A stretch of 8,329 bases of DNA from Rubrobacter sp. (GCA_013817025.1 JACDDK010000037.1:1-8329); one strand, 5' to 3'; positions 1-6,210 are shown, counted from the first letter of the stretch. Translations and numbers: made by a program. The notes: generated by a model not told the origin, from the letters alone.

Positions 1-104
1 CGGCCCGCGTGGTTACCCAAACGGCGCATTTCCGCGTTTCTGGAGCGATCCGCACCTTGCGAAAATACGCTTTCGATACCAACCGGGTATTTATGAGATG
101 GCTT
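1..104. other. Non-coding flank with two small adjacent hairpins
   Basis: No convincing gene is visible; the open frames here have low third-position GC, unlike the real genes. Two adjacent inverted repeats lie just after the ZIP transporter stop codon: CGAAA/TTTCG at 60-75 and ATACC/GGTAT at 76-90. In the leftward direction they could act as a weak transcription end for the four-gene cluster. There is no run of T after them, so a classical intrinsic terminator is not supported. Confidence 0.3.
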
Positions 105-836
105 CTACTCCAACCGACTCAGGACGAAGGCTAGAAGGAATCCCACAGTGGTTACGAGGCCGACGACCTCGCCGCCCTCCTCGTAGGCTTCGGGCATCAT
201 GGTGCTAGCGAGCATAGTCAATATCGCCCCGGCGGCGAACGCTTGTATGGCGGCGATGAGGTTGTTCGACGCACCATCGAGAAAGAAGTATCCGAGGAGT
301 GCCGCCACCGCCGAGGCTACGGTCACCCCGCCCCAGAGCGCTAGGATGTGGGCCGTGGACTTGCCCGCGCGTTTCATCCCGGCGGCGGAAGAGAGCCCTT
401 CGGGAACGTTGCTCAAAAAGACGGCGGCGACGAGGGCGGCGCTGATCCCGCCGCCCCCAAGCAGGCTGATCCCGATGGCCGCTGATTCCGGGATACCGTC
501 CATGAGGGCTCCGATGGCGATGGCGGACGCCGATCCGCCTTGCTTTTCACCGGAGTTTTTGCGACGCTCGCCACCACTCCGGTTCACGGCCCGGTCAGCT
601 AGAAAGAACGAGACGGACCCGGTCAGCAACCCCAGGGAAGCCGCGTCTAAACCGCCGGTCCCATACGCCTCGTCCATCAACTCGAAGGCGACCGACGAGA
701 TGAGCACCCCGGCACCCAGGGCCATGACCACGGCGATCCCACGCCTCGGAACGCGCACGTAGACGCCCACAGTAGCCCCGATCAAGAGCGAAGCACCCCC
801 CACAAACCCCCAGAACGCCGCTCCCAACGCCTCCAA
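105..836 (-). CDS. ZIP-family metal transporter (ZupT-like), atypical metal site
   Basis: Predicted inner-membrane divalent-metal carrier of 243 residues with about eight membrane segments and a short charged, Lys/Arg/Ser-rich cytoplasmic loop at residues 83-102. That loop sits where ZIP proteins have their variable loop. The two signature helices are recognisable: DGIPES at 113-118 matches the HNxPEG motif of ZIP helix 4, and SNVPEG at 142-147 matches the second such motif in helix 5. Glu52 and Asp55 (FELMDEA) and Glu216 (MMPEAYEE) are further acidic membrane residues typical of the family. The metal-binding histidines of both signatures are replaced (by Asp113 and Ser142), and the whole protein has one histidine, His163, so its substrate and transport ability are uncertain. 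The start is TTG at 836, the first plausible start after an in-frame stop (the terminator of the upstream gene). No good ribosome site precedes it, and the 15-bp gap suggests translational coupling. Family confident, activity not. Confidence 0.85.
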   Translation of the reverse strand: MEALGAAFWGFVGGASLLIGATVGVYVRVPRRGIAVVMALGAGVLISSVAFELMDEAYGTGGLDAASLGLLTGSVSFFLADRAVNRSGGERRKNSGEKQGGSASAIAIGALMDGIPESAAIGISLLGGGGISAALVAAVFLSNVPEGLSSAAGMKRAGKSTAHILALWGGVTVASAVAALLGYFFLDGASNNLIAAIQAFAAGAILTMLASTMMPEAYEEGGEVVGLVTTVGFLLAFVLSRLE

Positions 837-851
837 GACTACTACGCCGGA

Positions 852-1466
852 CTAGCCACGAACGATCTTCTCGTACACCGCCCGATAACGCTGTATCGTC
901 CGCCGCAATTCCTCCGTGTTCTCATCGGAATTTCCTTCGGAACTTTCCTCCGAACCTTCACCGGAGCTTTCGGCCCCACGAGCCACGACGCCCGCTCGCA
1001 TCCGGCGCGCCTCGCGGTAGTCGTCGGCTACCTCCGGGTGCATGGCGGCGAGTCCCTTCTCGGTCTCCTCGTCGCTTTGCGAGGCGCTCGCCACGAACTT
1101 GCGCTCGCTCAGGATGTCCGAGACCGTCCGGTCGGCCATCTCTATGGAGCGTGTCGGATTGTCCACGAAGATCCGCTCGACCTCGGCCCACTGCTCCTCG
1201 TAGCGTCCCTGGCTCTCCTCCGACAGCGGCTCGACTTGGCGCTCCACACTGGCGCGGCGTTCCCGCAACTCCTTCTCGGCGTCGTGTTCGGAGCCGCGTT
1301 TCTGTGCCGTCCGCTCGTACTCGGACCCGAACTCCTCGCGCGTGCGCTCCCGCTGCTGCTCCTCGCGCCGCGCCCGGCTCCGGCGCGAGACGAGGAAGAT
1401 TATCAGCACGATCACGATAACCGCTACCACCGCCGCGATTATTATCCCCAACATCGTGCCACTCAT
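852..1466 (-). CDS. Conserved single-pass membrane protein of unknown function
   Basis: 204 residues. A hydrophobic helix at about residues 6-26 is followed by an Arg-rich stretch (27-45), so the protein is probably anchored with its charged body in the cytoplasm. The middle (about 64-125) resembles an unnamed family common in actinobacteria and other bacteria. In these proteins a charged helix is followed by a segment like RYEEQWAEVERIFVDNP and then by ADRTVSDILSER; both are seen here (88-104 and 111-122). A HPEVADDYREA segment (143-153) and a terminal helix ELRRTIQRYRAVYEK (186-200) also match that pattern. Between them lies a low-complexity Gly/Ser/Glu tract (165-185). No catalytic motif is visible and I do not assign a function. 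The ATG at 1466 is well supported by AGGAGG seven bases upstream. It sits 98 bp after carbonic anhydrase and 15 bp before the ZIP gene, so it is probably co-transcribed with both. Confidence 0.85.
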   Translation of the reverse strand: MSGTMLGIIIAAVVAVIVIVLIIFLVSRRSRARREEQQRERTREEFGSEYERTAQKRGSEHDAEKELRERRASVERQVEPLSEESQGRYEEQWAEVERIFVDNPTRSIEMADRTVSDILSERKFVASASQSDEETEKGLAAMHPEVADDYREARRMRAGVVARGAESSGEGSEESSEGNSDENTEELRRTIQRYRAVYEKIVRG

Positions 1467-1495
1467 GCACTCTCCTCCTACTCGTTTACTCCAGC

Positions 1496-1516
1496 AGCAT
1501 TATTCCCTCGAATGCT
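1496..1516. repeat. Inverted repeat in the gap before the 1466 gene
   Basis: AGCATT (1496-1501) and AATGCT (1511-1516) form a perfect 6-bp stem around a 9-base loop. It lies in the 98-bp gap between carbonic anhydrase and the following membrane-protein gene, just upstream of that gene's ribosome site. It might be a processing site, a weak attenuator or an operator. It has no T tract, so it is not called a terminator. Confidence 0.35.
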
Positions 1517-1564
1517 ACATCCGTAACGCGGAATGTGGAAGGGCCGAGTCCGGTGCAGACCGAT

Positions 1565-2065
1565 TTAGGAGCGGACGATCTCTCGAAGCTCGCCAGTCTT
1601 CACGTCGTAGATCGCGCCGGTCACCGGGATGTCGTCGGGTATTAGGTCGGAGCTTTTTACGATTTCCACGTCGTCGCGGACGCTCTGTTCGAGGTCGGGG
1701 AACGGCAGAAAGTCCTGTCCGGTGGTGTCCACGCCGAGGTCTTCCTTTATCTTCGCGGTGAGGTCCTCGTTCTGAAAAGTGAGCATCCCGCAGTCCGTGT
1801 GGTGAATCACCACGATCTCCGTCGTCCCCAAAAGCCGCTCGGAGATCACCAGCGAGCGGATAGCGTCCTCGGAGACTCGTCCACCGGCGTTCCGAATGAC
1901 GTGAGCGTCCCCCACCGCGAGCCCGAGGAATTTCTCCGGGTGCAGCCGGGCGTCCATGCACGTCACCACCGCTACTTGCCGCGCAGGCGGCATGGGCAGG
2001 TCACCCTCGCCGAAACCAGCCGCGTACCGCCCGTTGGCCTCCACGAACTCGTCGAACTTCGCCAT
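1565..2065 (-). CDS. Beta-class carbonic anhydrase
   Basis: 166-residue cytoplasmic zinc enzyme that interconverts CO2 and bicarbonate. The zinc ligands of the beta class are all present: Cys36 in the CMDAR motif (36-40), and His89 and Cys92 in HHTDCGM (88-94). The Asp38-Arg40 pair that orients the catalytic site is also intact. RNAGG (58-62) and the C-terminal VTGAIYDVKTGEL stretch (148-160) are further family marks. The length fits the short actinobacterial beta enzymes, such as those of the mycobacterial Rv1284 type. The ATG at 2065 has an ideal AGGAGG site with suitable spacing (TAGGAGGTACGAGAA before the start). It follows the small membrane-protein gene by 110 bp, which include a possible promoter of its own. 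Its neighbour two genes on is a ZIP metal carrier, which fits a need for zinc, but that link is inferred. Nothing looks damaged. Confidence 0.95.
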   Translation of the reverse strand: MAKFDEFVEANGRYAAGFGEGDLPMPPARQVAVVTCMDARLHPEKFLGLAVGDAHVIRNAGGRVSEDAIRSLVISERLLGTTEIVVIHHTDCGMLTFQNEDLTAKIKEDLGVDTTGQDFLPFPDLEQSVRDDVEIVKSSDLIPDDIPVTGAIYDVKTGELREIVRS

Positions 2066-2099
2066 TTCTCGTACCTCCTATTGTTGTCTCGACGCGAGT

Positions 2100-2129
2100 A
2101 TCCTACACGGTATCTTTTCCGCTAGTCTA
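2100..2129 (-). promoter_or_regulatory. Possible promoter for carbonic anhydrase
   Basis: Read leftward, TAGACT (2124-2129, 4 of 6 matches to TTGACA) is followed after 18 bases by TAGGAT (2100-2105, a TANNNT -10). The start codon lies about 35 bases further on, after a strong ribosome site. Motif match only; an alternative -10 (GATACT) overlaps it. Confidence 0.35.
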
Positions 2130-2139
2130 GAAGCGCGAC

Positions 2140-2157
2140 CCGGTACGGAACGTCCGG
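2140..2157. terminator. Weak hairpin after the small membrane-protein gene
   Basis: CCGG-T-ACG-GAA-CGT-CCGG forms a 7-bp stem with one bulged base and a 3-base loop, 19 bases past the leftward stop codon at 2176. It could slow or partly end transcription before carbonic anhydrase. There is no T tract, so this is a weak call. Confidence 0.25.
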
Positions 2158-2175
2158 CATCCCGCGTTTCGCTTT

Positions 2176-2607
2176 CTAGCGGACGCGGGGACGGCTGGAG
2201 TCGGTACGGGAACGGTTGAAGAGCCGGTCCAGGTAGCGGTCGGCGACCCAGGCACCGGCCACACCACCCAGGACGCCGAGGAACACGTCGAAAAGCGAGT
2301 CCGCGAAGGCGTTGGAGATGGTCACGCCGAGGGCTTTCAAGATGATCTCGATTATCTCCCATCCCGCCGCCCCGACGAGCCCGATGACGGCACCCGTAAC
2401 GACAGCGTGGCGGGGCGTGTCGAAGAACTCATCGTCGCCGCCGAAGCGGTAGATGATCTCCGCCGTAACCGCCACGAGGACGAAGGGCGTGACAAAGTGC
2501 GCCACCTCATCGTATAGGAAGATCGGCTCGAAGAGGTTCCACGCGAAGCCCGCCCCGTTGAGGACGATGCAAAACAAGATCAGGGCCAGTATCCACGTTC
2601 TAGGCAT
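2176..2607 (-). CDS. DUF2238/YjdF-like small integral membrane protein
   Basis: 143 residues with four likely membrane helices (about 4-24, 36-54, 67-90 and 105-125) and a basic tail. Conserved-looking polar residues lie at the membrane faces: Asp33 and His37 (LYDEVAHF), Glu84 and Glu87 (GWEIIEII), and Asp103 and Asp107 (FADSLFDVFLG). This D-H / E-E / D-D pattern, together with the helix layout, resembles DUF2238 (YjdF) proteins and more loosely VanZ-like proteins. No reaction is known for this group and I give none. I chose the ATG at 2607 because AAGGTGGTGA sits at normal distance upstream and the hydrophobic helix then starts at once. A longer in-frame ATG at 2667 would add 20 hydrophilic residues and has a poorer ribosome site. 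It appears to be the first gene of the leftward cluster. Identification by eye; moderate confidence on the family. Confidence 0.7.
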   Translation of the reverse strand: MPRTWILALILFCIVLNGAGFAWNLFEPIFLYDEVAHFVTPFVLVAVTAEIIYRFGGDDEFFDTPRHAVVTGAVIGLVGAAGWEIIEIILKALGVTISNAFADSLFDVFLGVLGGVAGAWVADRYLDRLFNRSRTDSSRPRVR

Positions 2608-2698
2608 TATCCGTTCACCACCTTTCTCTGAGTCCCGTCCCCTATACCCCCGGCAGCCCGTGCTCATACACTTTCCAATTCACAGACACCCCAGCCCT

Positions 2699-2721
2699 GC
2701 GCTTCAGCGCCCGTACGGGCG
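2699..2721. promoter_or_regulatory. Two overlapping palindromes, operator candidate
   Basis: CGCCCGTACGGGCG (2708-2721) is a perfect 14-bp palindrome. It overlaps a second inverted repeat, GCGCT-TC-AGCGC (2699-2710). Both lie in the divergent intergenic region, about 20-40 bases downstream of the expected start of the leftward transcript. That position suits a dimeric repressor site or a structured 5' leader. No regulator gene is in the window. Confidence 0.4.
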
Positions 2722-2747
2722 GAGATGGCTCCGAACTCGAAGTGGAA

Positions 2748-2753
2748 ATTATA
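2748..2753 (-). promoter_or_regulatory. Leftward -10 element (TATAAT) for the four-gene cluster
   Basis: A perfect TATAAT reads leftward in an AT-rich island within GC-rich DNA. The expected start of transcription is near 2741, giving a leader of about 130 bases before the ATG at 2607. No good -35 hexamer is seen at 16-18 bases, so either the -10 carries the promoter or an activator helps. It lies only 6 bases from the -35 of the rightward promoter, so the two promoters should interfere. Confidence 0.5.
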
Positions 2754-2759
2754 TAGCCT

Positions 2760-2787
2760 TTGAGATTTTGCTCCGGTCCATTATTCT
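2760..2787 (+). promoter_or_regulatory. Rightward promoter, probably giving a leaderless mRNA
   Basis: TTGAGA (2760-2765, 5 of 6 to TTGACA) and TATTCT (2782-2787, TANNNT) are separated by 16 bases. The expected start of transcription, about 7 bases past the -10, falls on the GTG start codon at 2794. There is no Shine-Dalgarno, and an in-frame TAG at 2788-2790 rules out an earlier start. Together these point to a leaderless transcript for the 431-residue protein. Confidence 0.6.
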
Positions 2788-2793
2788 TAGGGT

Positions 2794-4089
2794 GTGCCCG
2801 AATCTGAATGGCAGACGTTCAAAGACCATCTCGCCCGACAGCTTCGCTTCATCGAGCGATCCTGCGAGGTTTACGACGAGGGCTACGCCGACGAGGCGAT
2901 ACAGATCGCCGTCAGGATCAGGGTCATTTTGCACCCGGGCGGCAAGAAAAGCCGATCCTTGCTCCAGCACCTCCACTCGGGCCGAATCCCGCTGCTAACG
3001 ACAAGCGAGGGCGCGCCCGAACGGGACGACTTACTCCATTACGACGGATTGGCGTCGTTCCGGGTCAGCTCGGACGGCAAGAGCGTTTCAAGCTTCTATG
3101 GCCCCGGCGAGGACAACGCATTGCATCGGGAGTACATCAAGGCGGATGGATGGTGGAAACAGATCGTGCTCTTCGCGGAAGGAACTCGGTACTCGCGTCG
3201 GGATATAGTCCTCGGCGTCGCCGAACAGGAAGGTGGGGCGCACGTTGCCGCCACGCCGACAGCCGAGTACGAGAAGTTGATGACGCCCGGTCTTATGTGG
3301 AATCTGGTGGAGGTTGCTAACGGGGTGGAAACGATCACGCCCGCCGCAGACGTGCGATTCAAGTATGTCCGGCAGATGGCCTACGAGTTGCTCAACAGCC
3401 CGGAGTTGCTCAAGCTCGCCGAGTACAGCCCCACCCGCCCTGCGAAGCGCGAAACACAGCCCGCTGAAGACGAGGTCGATGAGGAGCCGCAGGACGAGCC
3501 GGAGATTCTGGATGAGCCCGAGCCGGAACTACACGAGCCGGAACCACAACGGCCCCGTCCGGCGGGCGTGAAGCTGACGAAGGAGGATCTGGAGCGGATT
3601 CGAGAAGAGGTGATCCGGTACTTCCGGGCCTACTACGCTAAGTTCCGCGACGAGATCGAGAAACGCGACCCCGACGCGAAGCTCGACTACCTCCGGGGCC
3701 GCAGGCGCATAGTGTTCGAGATGGGCAATGACGGCGCGATCATCACCCACTTTCCTACCGAAGACGACGATGACGCGTTCGAATTCATCCTCCCCAAAAA
3801 CAAGATGGTGCGGGAGCTAGCCGACGACATGGCGCTCAAGACCCCGCGCGGGGCGACGAAGCGCGTTCACTTCGACTATAGCCTCGGCGAAGATTTCGGG
3901 CAGAATTCGTTCCTGGGCCCCCTCGTCCACCAAGAGAAAGACCTGCACTACCGCACCCTCCACTACCGCACCAACTGGGTGCAGCTCGACTGGGCGAGTT
4001 GGGTCCACCTCGACAGGTGGCGTGACGAAGACCACGCCAGGGAAGACGCTAAGCTAGATTTGGAGATCCGCTTGCAGGGCGTGTACTAG
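2794..4089 (+). CDS. Two-domain protein of unknown function with acidic Pro/Glu linker
   Basis: 431 residues, hydrophilic, no signal peptide or membrane helix, so probably cytoplasmic. The N-terminal half (1-212) resembles a widespread unnamed family. These open with a helix like FKDHLARQLRFIERSCEVYDEG (9-30), then EAIQIAVRIRVILH (34-47) and SRSLLQHL (53-60), and carry a later motif close to RRDIVLGVAEQEGGAHV (135-151). A Pro/Glu/Asp-rich linker (213-258, with repeats of DEPE and EPEPE) joins it to a second domain (259-431). The second domain begins with a charged helix or short coiled coil (261-292) and continues with beta-like strands and a run of four Asp (324-327). It ends in a Trp/His-rich segment with tandem LHYRT LHYRT (386-395). 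I recognise no catalytic motif and no HEPN RxxxxH signature, so no function is offered. The GTG at 2794 is fixed by an in-frame stop directly upstream. It is the only rightward gene and converges on the broken kinase. Confidence 0.85.
   Translation: MPESEWQTFKDHLARQLRFIERSCEVYDEGYADEAIQIAVRIRVILHPGGKKSRSLLQHLHSGRIPLLTTSEGAPERDDLLHYDGLASFRVSSDGKSVSSFYGPGEDNALHREYIKADGWWKQIVLFAEGTRYSRRDIVLGVAEQEGGAHVAATPTAEYEKLMTPGLMWNLVEVANGVETITPAADVRFKYVRQMAYELLNSPELLKLAEYSPTRPAKRETQPAEDEVDEEPQDEPEILDEPEPELHEPEPQRPRPAGVKLTKEDLERIREEVIRYFRAYYAKFRDEIEKRDPDAKLDYLRGRRRIVFEMGNDGAIITHFPTEDDDDAFEFILPKNKMVRELADDMALKTPRGATKRVHFDYSLGEDFGQNSFLGPLVHQEKDLHYRTLHYRTNWVQLDWASWVHLDRWRDEDHAREDAKLDLEIRLQGVY
3943..3972 (+). repeat. 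15-bp tandem duplication inside the 431-residue gene
   Basis: CTGCACTACCGCACC (3943-3957) is followed directly by CTCCACTACCGCACC (3958-3972), with one mismatch. It encodes LHYRT twice and keeps the reading frame. Confidence 0.85.
3976..4014 (+). repeat. Second short direct repeat (WVxLD) in the same gene
   Basis: TGGGTGCAGCTCGAC (3976-3990) and TGGGTCCACCTCGAC (4000-4014) differ at two positions and encode WVQLD and WVHLD, nine bases apart. With the tandem copy just before, this suggests local slippage growth of the C-terminus, or a repeated structural motif. Confidence 0.6.
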
Positions 4090-4190
4090 GATCTTAGAGG
4101 CCATCCCGCCGTTGTTGATCCGCGACGCCCGTCGCCTGGCTCACGGGAAGACCCTGCGGGCGCTACCGTCCGTGTCCCGGACGTTGACAC
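4090..4190. other. Intergenic gap between converging genes
   Basis: No gene called. The frame of the preceding gene stays open past its TAG to a TGA at 4240-4242, and a leftward frame from about 4225 to 4144 also looks coding-like. The two are mutually antisense with the same codon boundaries, so base bias alone can explain both. Only weak short inverted repeats (such as GTGTC/GACAC near 4172-4190) are seen; no clear terminator. Confidence 0.4.
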
Positions 4191-4344
4191 CTACGACGAA
4201 GAGGCCGTTGGTGAACCGAAAAGCCCGTGCTGGAACACGTGACGCGGTACTTCGTGGCAGTGGCGGCAGCGGGCCTCGTAGCTCTCCTCCGCGCCAACCA
4301 GGATGGTCGGGGCGGTGGCGGGTGCGGGCTGGCCGTTTATGAGG
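4191..4344 (-). pseudogene. tdk: Detached 3' end of thymidine kinase
   Basis: Read leftward, this stretch encodes the missing C-terminus of thymidine kinase, ending in TAG at 4191-4193. It begins INGQPAPAT and continues with ILVGAEESYEARCRHCHEVP. That is the usual end of type II (TK1-like) kinases: the VGxxESYEARC loop contacts thymidine, and the CRxC/H pair supplies the second half of the structural zinc site. A 17-residue tail follows. It has no start codon or ribosome site, and its frame differs from that of the LOV-GGDEF-EAL gene just upstream, so it should not be translated. Joined after Leu169 of the 5' part at 6403-6939 it restores a continuous 218-residue kinase. GAGG at its edge (4341-4344) is repeated at 6433-6436. 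Confidence 0.88.
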
Positions 4345-4353
4345 ATGATTAGC

Positions 4354-6198
4354 CTACCAGCGGGGGTTCTCCGCGAGCAACGCGCTGGCCGCTTCGCTCG
4401 GAAGTGGCTTAGCGAAATAGTAGCCCTGGGCGAAATCGTACCCGATTTCCCGCAAACGGGCGAGCTGCTCCTCGGTCTCCACGCCTTCGGCTATCACCCG
4501 CTCGTCCATAGCGTGCGCGAGGGTCACCACCGCCGACAAGATCGCCTCGTTCCTGGGGCCTTCGCCAAGACTCTGGATTATCGAACGATCCACCTTCAAA
4601 AAGTCGACCGGAAAACGCTTGAGATAGGAGAGCGATGAGTAGCCCGTGCCGAAGTCGTCTATGGCGAGGTTCACGCCCAGGACCTTGAGTTCTTGCAACG
4701 TGGCGAGAGTGGCGGGCGCGTCCTTCATCACGACGCTCTCGGTAATCTCCAGATCGAGAGCGTCCGGTTCCAGGCCGCTCTCTCGCAGAGCCGTCTCGAC
4801 CTCCTTCACCAGGGCGTAATGCTGGAACTGCTTGGCCGAGAGGTTCACGCACACCTTCAGCGGTGGTCTACCTTGGAACCGATCGTGCCACCGACACGCC
4901 TGGCGGCAGGCCTCCTTAAGCACCCACCGTCCTATGGGGACGATCAGGTCGATCTCCTCCGCGACCGGGACGAATTGTGCGGGGGATACCAAACCCCACG
5001 CCGGGTGCTCCCACCTGACCAGCGCTTCCATGGCGACGATCTCGCCGGACCTCAGCGACACCTTGGGCTGGTAGTGGAGCCTGAATTCCCCCCTCTCCAG
5101 AGCGCGCTGGAGATCGCTCTCCAGCTCCAGGCGCTCCAAGGCGCGCTGTTCCATGCCCGGCTCGAACACCGCGTGGCGGTTCTTGCCCTTCGCCTTAGCT
5201 TGGTACATTGCCAGGTCCGCGTTCCGCAGCAGGTCGCCCGGTCGCTCCCCGCCTTGCCCGCTGAAGCTAATCCCCACGCTGGTTGTGACGAACCTCTCGC
5301 GTCCTCTCAGGACGAAGGGTGCCCGCAGTGCCTCTTCGATCCGCTCCGCCACCCGCGCAGCGTCGCTCGGGCTTGCGACGTCTTCGAGCAGGACGGTGAA
5401 CTCGTCGCCGCCGAAGCGGGCGAGCGTCTCTTCGCCCAGCATACTGTTCTCCAAGCGTTCGGTGACCGCCAGCAGCATCTGATCCCCCACTTCGTGGCCC
5501 AAGGAGTCGTTGACAACCTTGAAGTCGTCCAGGTCCATGAACAGCACCGCCACCTCGCCTTCCCGCCTTCCGGGGCGCTCCAAGGCGAGGTCGAGACGGT
5601 CCAAGAACAGGTTCCGGTTCGGCAACCCGGTCAAGGGGTCATGGAACGCTTGGTGCGTTAGCTGCTCCTCAAGTACCTGACGCTCGGCGATCTCCCCCTG
5701 CAACTGGGCGTTGGCCTCCGCGAGCCGCGCGGTTCGCTGCCGCACCCTATCCTCCAACTCGTCGTGAGCACGCTGAAGCTCATCCTCGGCCTGCTTGCGT
5801 TCGGTGACGTCGTTCTGTATCCCGATGAAGTTGATGAGATGCCCACGCTCGTCGTGCACGGGGGAGAGCCTTAATTCGTTCCAGAACAGCGTGCCGTCCT
5901 TGCGGTAGTTTCGCAGTAGCACTAAGCAATCCCGCTCTTCTCGGACGGCGGCGCGCACTTCGTCCAGGGCCAGCTGATCTCCGTCGGAGCCCTGCAGGAA
6001 CCGGCAGTTGTGTCCAAGAATCTCCTCGGCGGAGTAGCCGGTCATAAGCTCGAAGCTGCGATTGACGTAGATGAGCGGGTTGTCCGCCTGGTTCGGGTCG
6101 CTAATGACGATGCCGTTGCTGCTGGCGGCGATAGCCTGGTATAGCAGGCGAAGCTCCTGCTCCACAGGCCGACGTTCGCCGTTTGTTTTCTTGGGCAT
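4354..6198 (-). CDS. LOV-GGDEF-EAL blue-light c-di-GMP enzyme
   Basis: 614 residues, soluble. A PAS domain of LOV type spans about 15-133. GHNCRFLQG (62-70) carries the flavin-adduct cysteine Cys65. Asn97 (RNYRKDG), Asn107 (FWNEL) and Gln128 (GIQND) match the flavin-contact positions, so FMN binding and blue-light sensing are expected. A coiled coil (about 133-183) links to a diguanylate cyclase domain (184-345) with an intact GGDEF at 263-267. The product-inhibition RxxD site is absent (LGEE at 254-257). The EAL phosphodiesterase domain (about 355-605) has EALVRW (391-396), Asn452, EITES (484-488), DDFGTGYSS (514-522), Lys535 and Glu571, so it looks catalytic. The protein may make or break c-di-GMP depending on light; the direction cannot be read from sequence. 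The ATG at 6198 has no ribosome site, but TATACT lies six bases upstream, suggesting a leaderless mRNA. The gene fills an insertion within thymidine kinase. Confidence 0.95.
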   Translation of the reverse strand: MPKKTNGERRPVEQELRLLYQAIAASSNGIVISDPNQADNPLIYVNRSFELMTGYSAEEILGHNCRFLQGSDGDQLALDEVRAAVREERDCLVLLRNYRKDGTLFWNELRLSPVHDERGHLINFIGIQNDVTERKQAEDELQRAHDELEDRVRQRTARLAEANAQLQGEIAERQVLEEQLTHQAFHDPLTGLPNRNLFLDRLDLALERPGRREGEVAVLFMDLDDFKVVNDSLGHEVGDQMLLAVTERLENSMLGEETLARFGGDEFTVLLEDVASPSDAARVAERIEEALRAPFVLRGRERFVTTSVGISFSGQGGERPGDLLRNADLAMYQAKAKGKNRHAVFEPGMEQRALERLELESDLQRALERGEFRLHYQPKVSLRSGEIVAMEALVRWEHPAWGLVSPAQFVPVAEEIDLIVPIGRWVLKEACRQACRWHDRFQGRPPLKVCVNLSAKQFQHYALVKEVETALRESGLEPDALDLEITESVVMKDAPATLATLQELKVLGVNLAIDDFGTGYSSLSYLKRFPVDFLKVDRSIIQSLGEGPRNEAILSAVVTLAHAMDERVIAEGVETEEQLARLREIGYDFAQGYYFAKPLPSEAASALLAENPRW

Positions 6199-6204
6199 CC
6201 CCGA

Positions 6205-6210
6205 AGTATA
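6205..6210 (-). promoter_or_regulatory. -10 element (TATACT) of the LOV-GGDEF-EAL gene
   Basis: Leftward TATACT matches TATAAT at 5 of 6 and ends six bases before the ATG at 6198, so the transcript should begin at or next to the start codon. No recognisable -35 is found at 16-19 bases. It lies inside the insertion, so the gene carries its own promoter, although read-through from the kinase promoter is possible. Confidence 0.5.

Noticed and set aside
199..762. Rightward open frame opposite the ZIP gene
   Set aside because: Shadow of the transporter; composition rich in Arg/Pro/Ala with no motif.
2608..2667. Longer N-terminus for the small membrane protein (ATG at 2667)
   Set aside because: Adds 20 hydrophilic residues before the first membrane helix and has a weaker ribosome site than the ATG at 2607.
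4144..4225. Leftward frame just after the kinase end (RFTNGLFVVGVNVRDTDG)
   Set aside because: Looks protein-like but is short, has no start and is the exact antisense of another open frame, so base bias explains it. It could be a gene remnant, but I cannot support that.
4112..4342. Small rightward frame (76 codons) after the 431-residue gene
   Set aside because: Antisense to the convincing thymidine kinase C-terminus over most of its length, Arg/Pro-rich, no ribosome site.
4693..5661. Long rightward open frame (322 codons) opposite the LOV-GGDEF-EAL gene
   Set aside because: It is fully antisense to conserved EAL and GGDEF domains; high GC keeps the opposite strand open, and the translation shows no family features.
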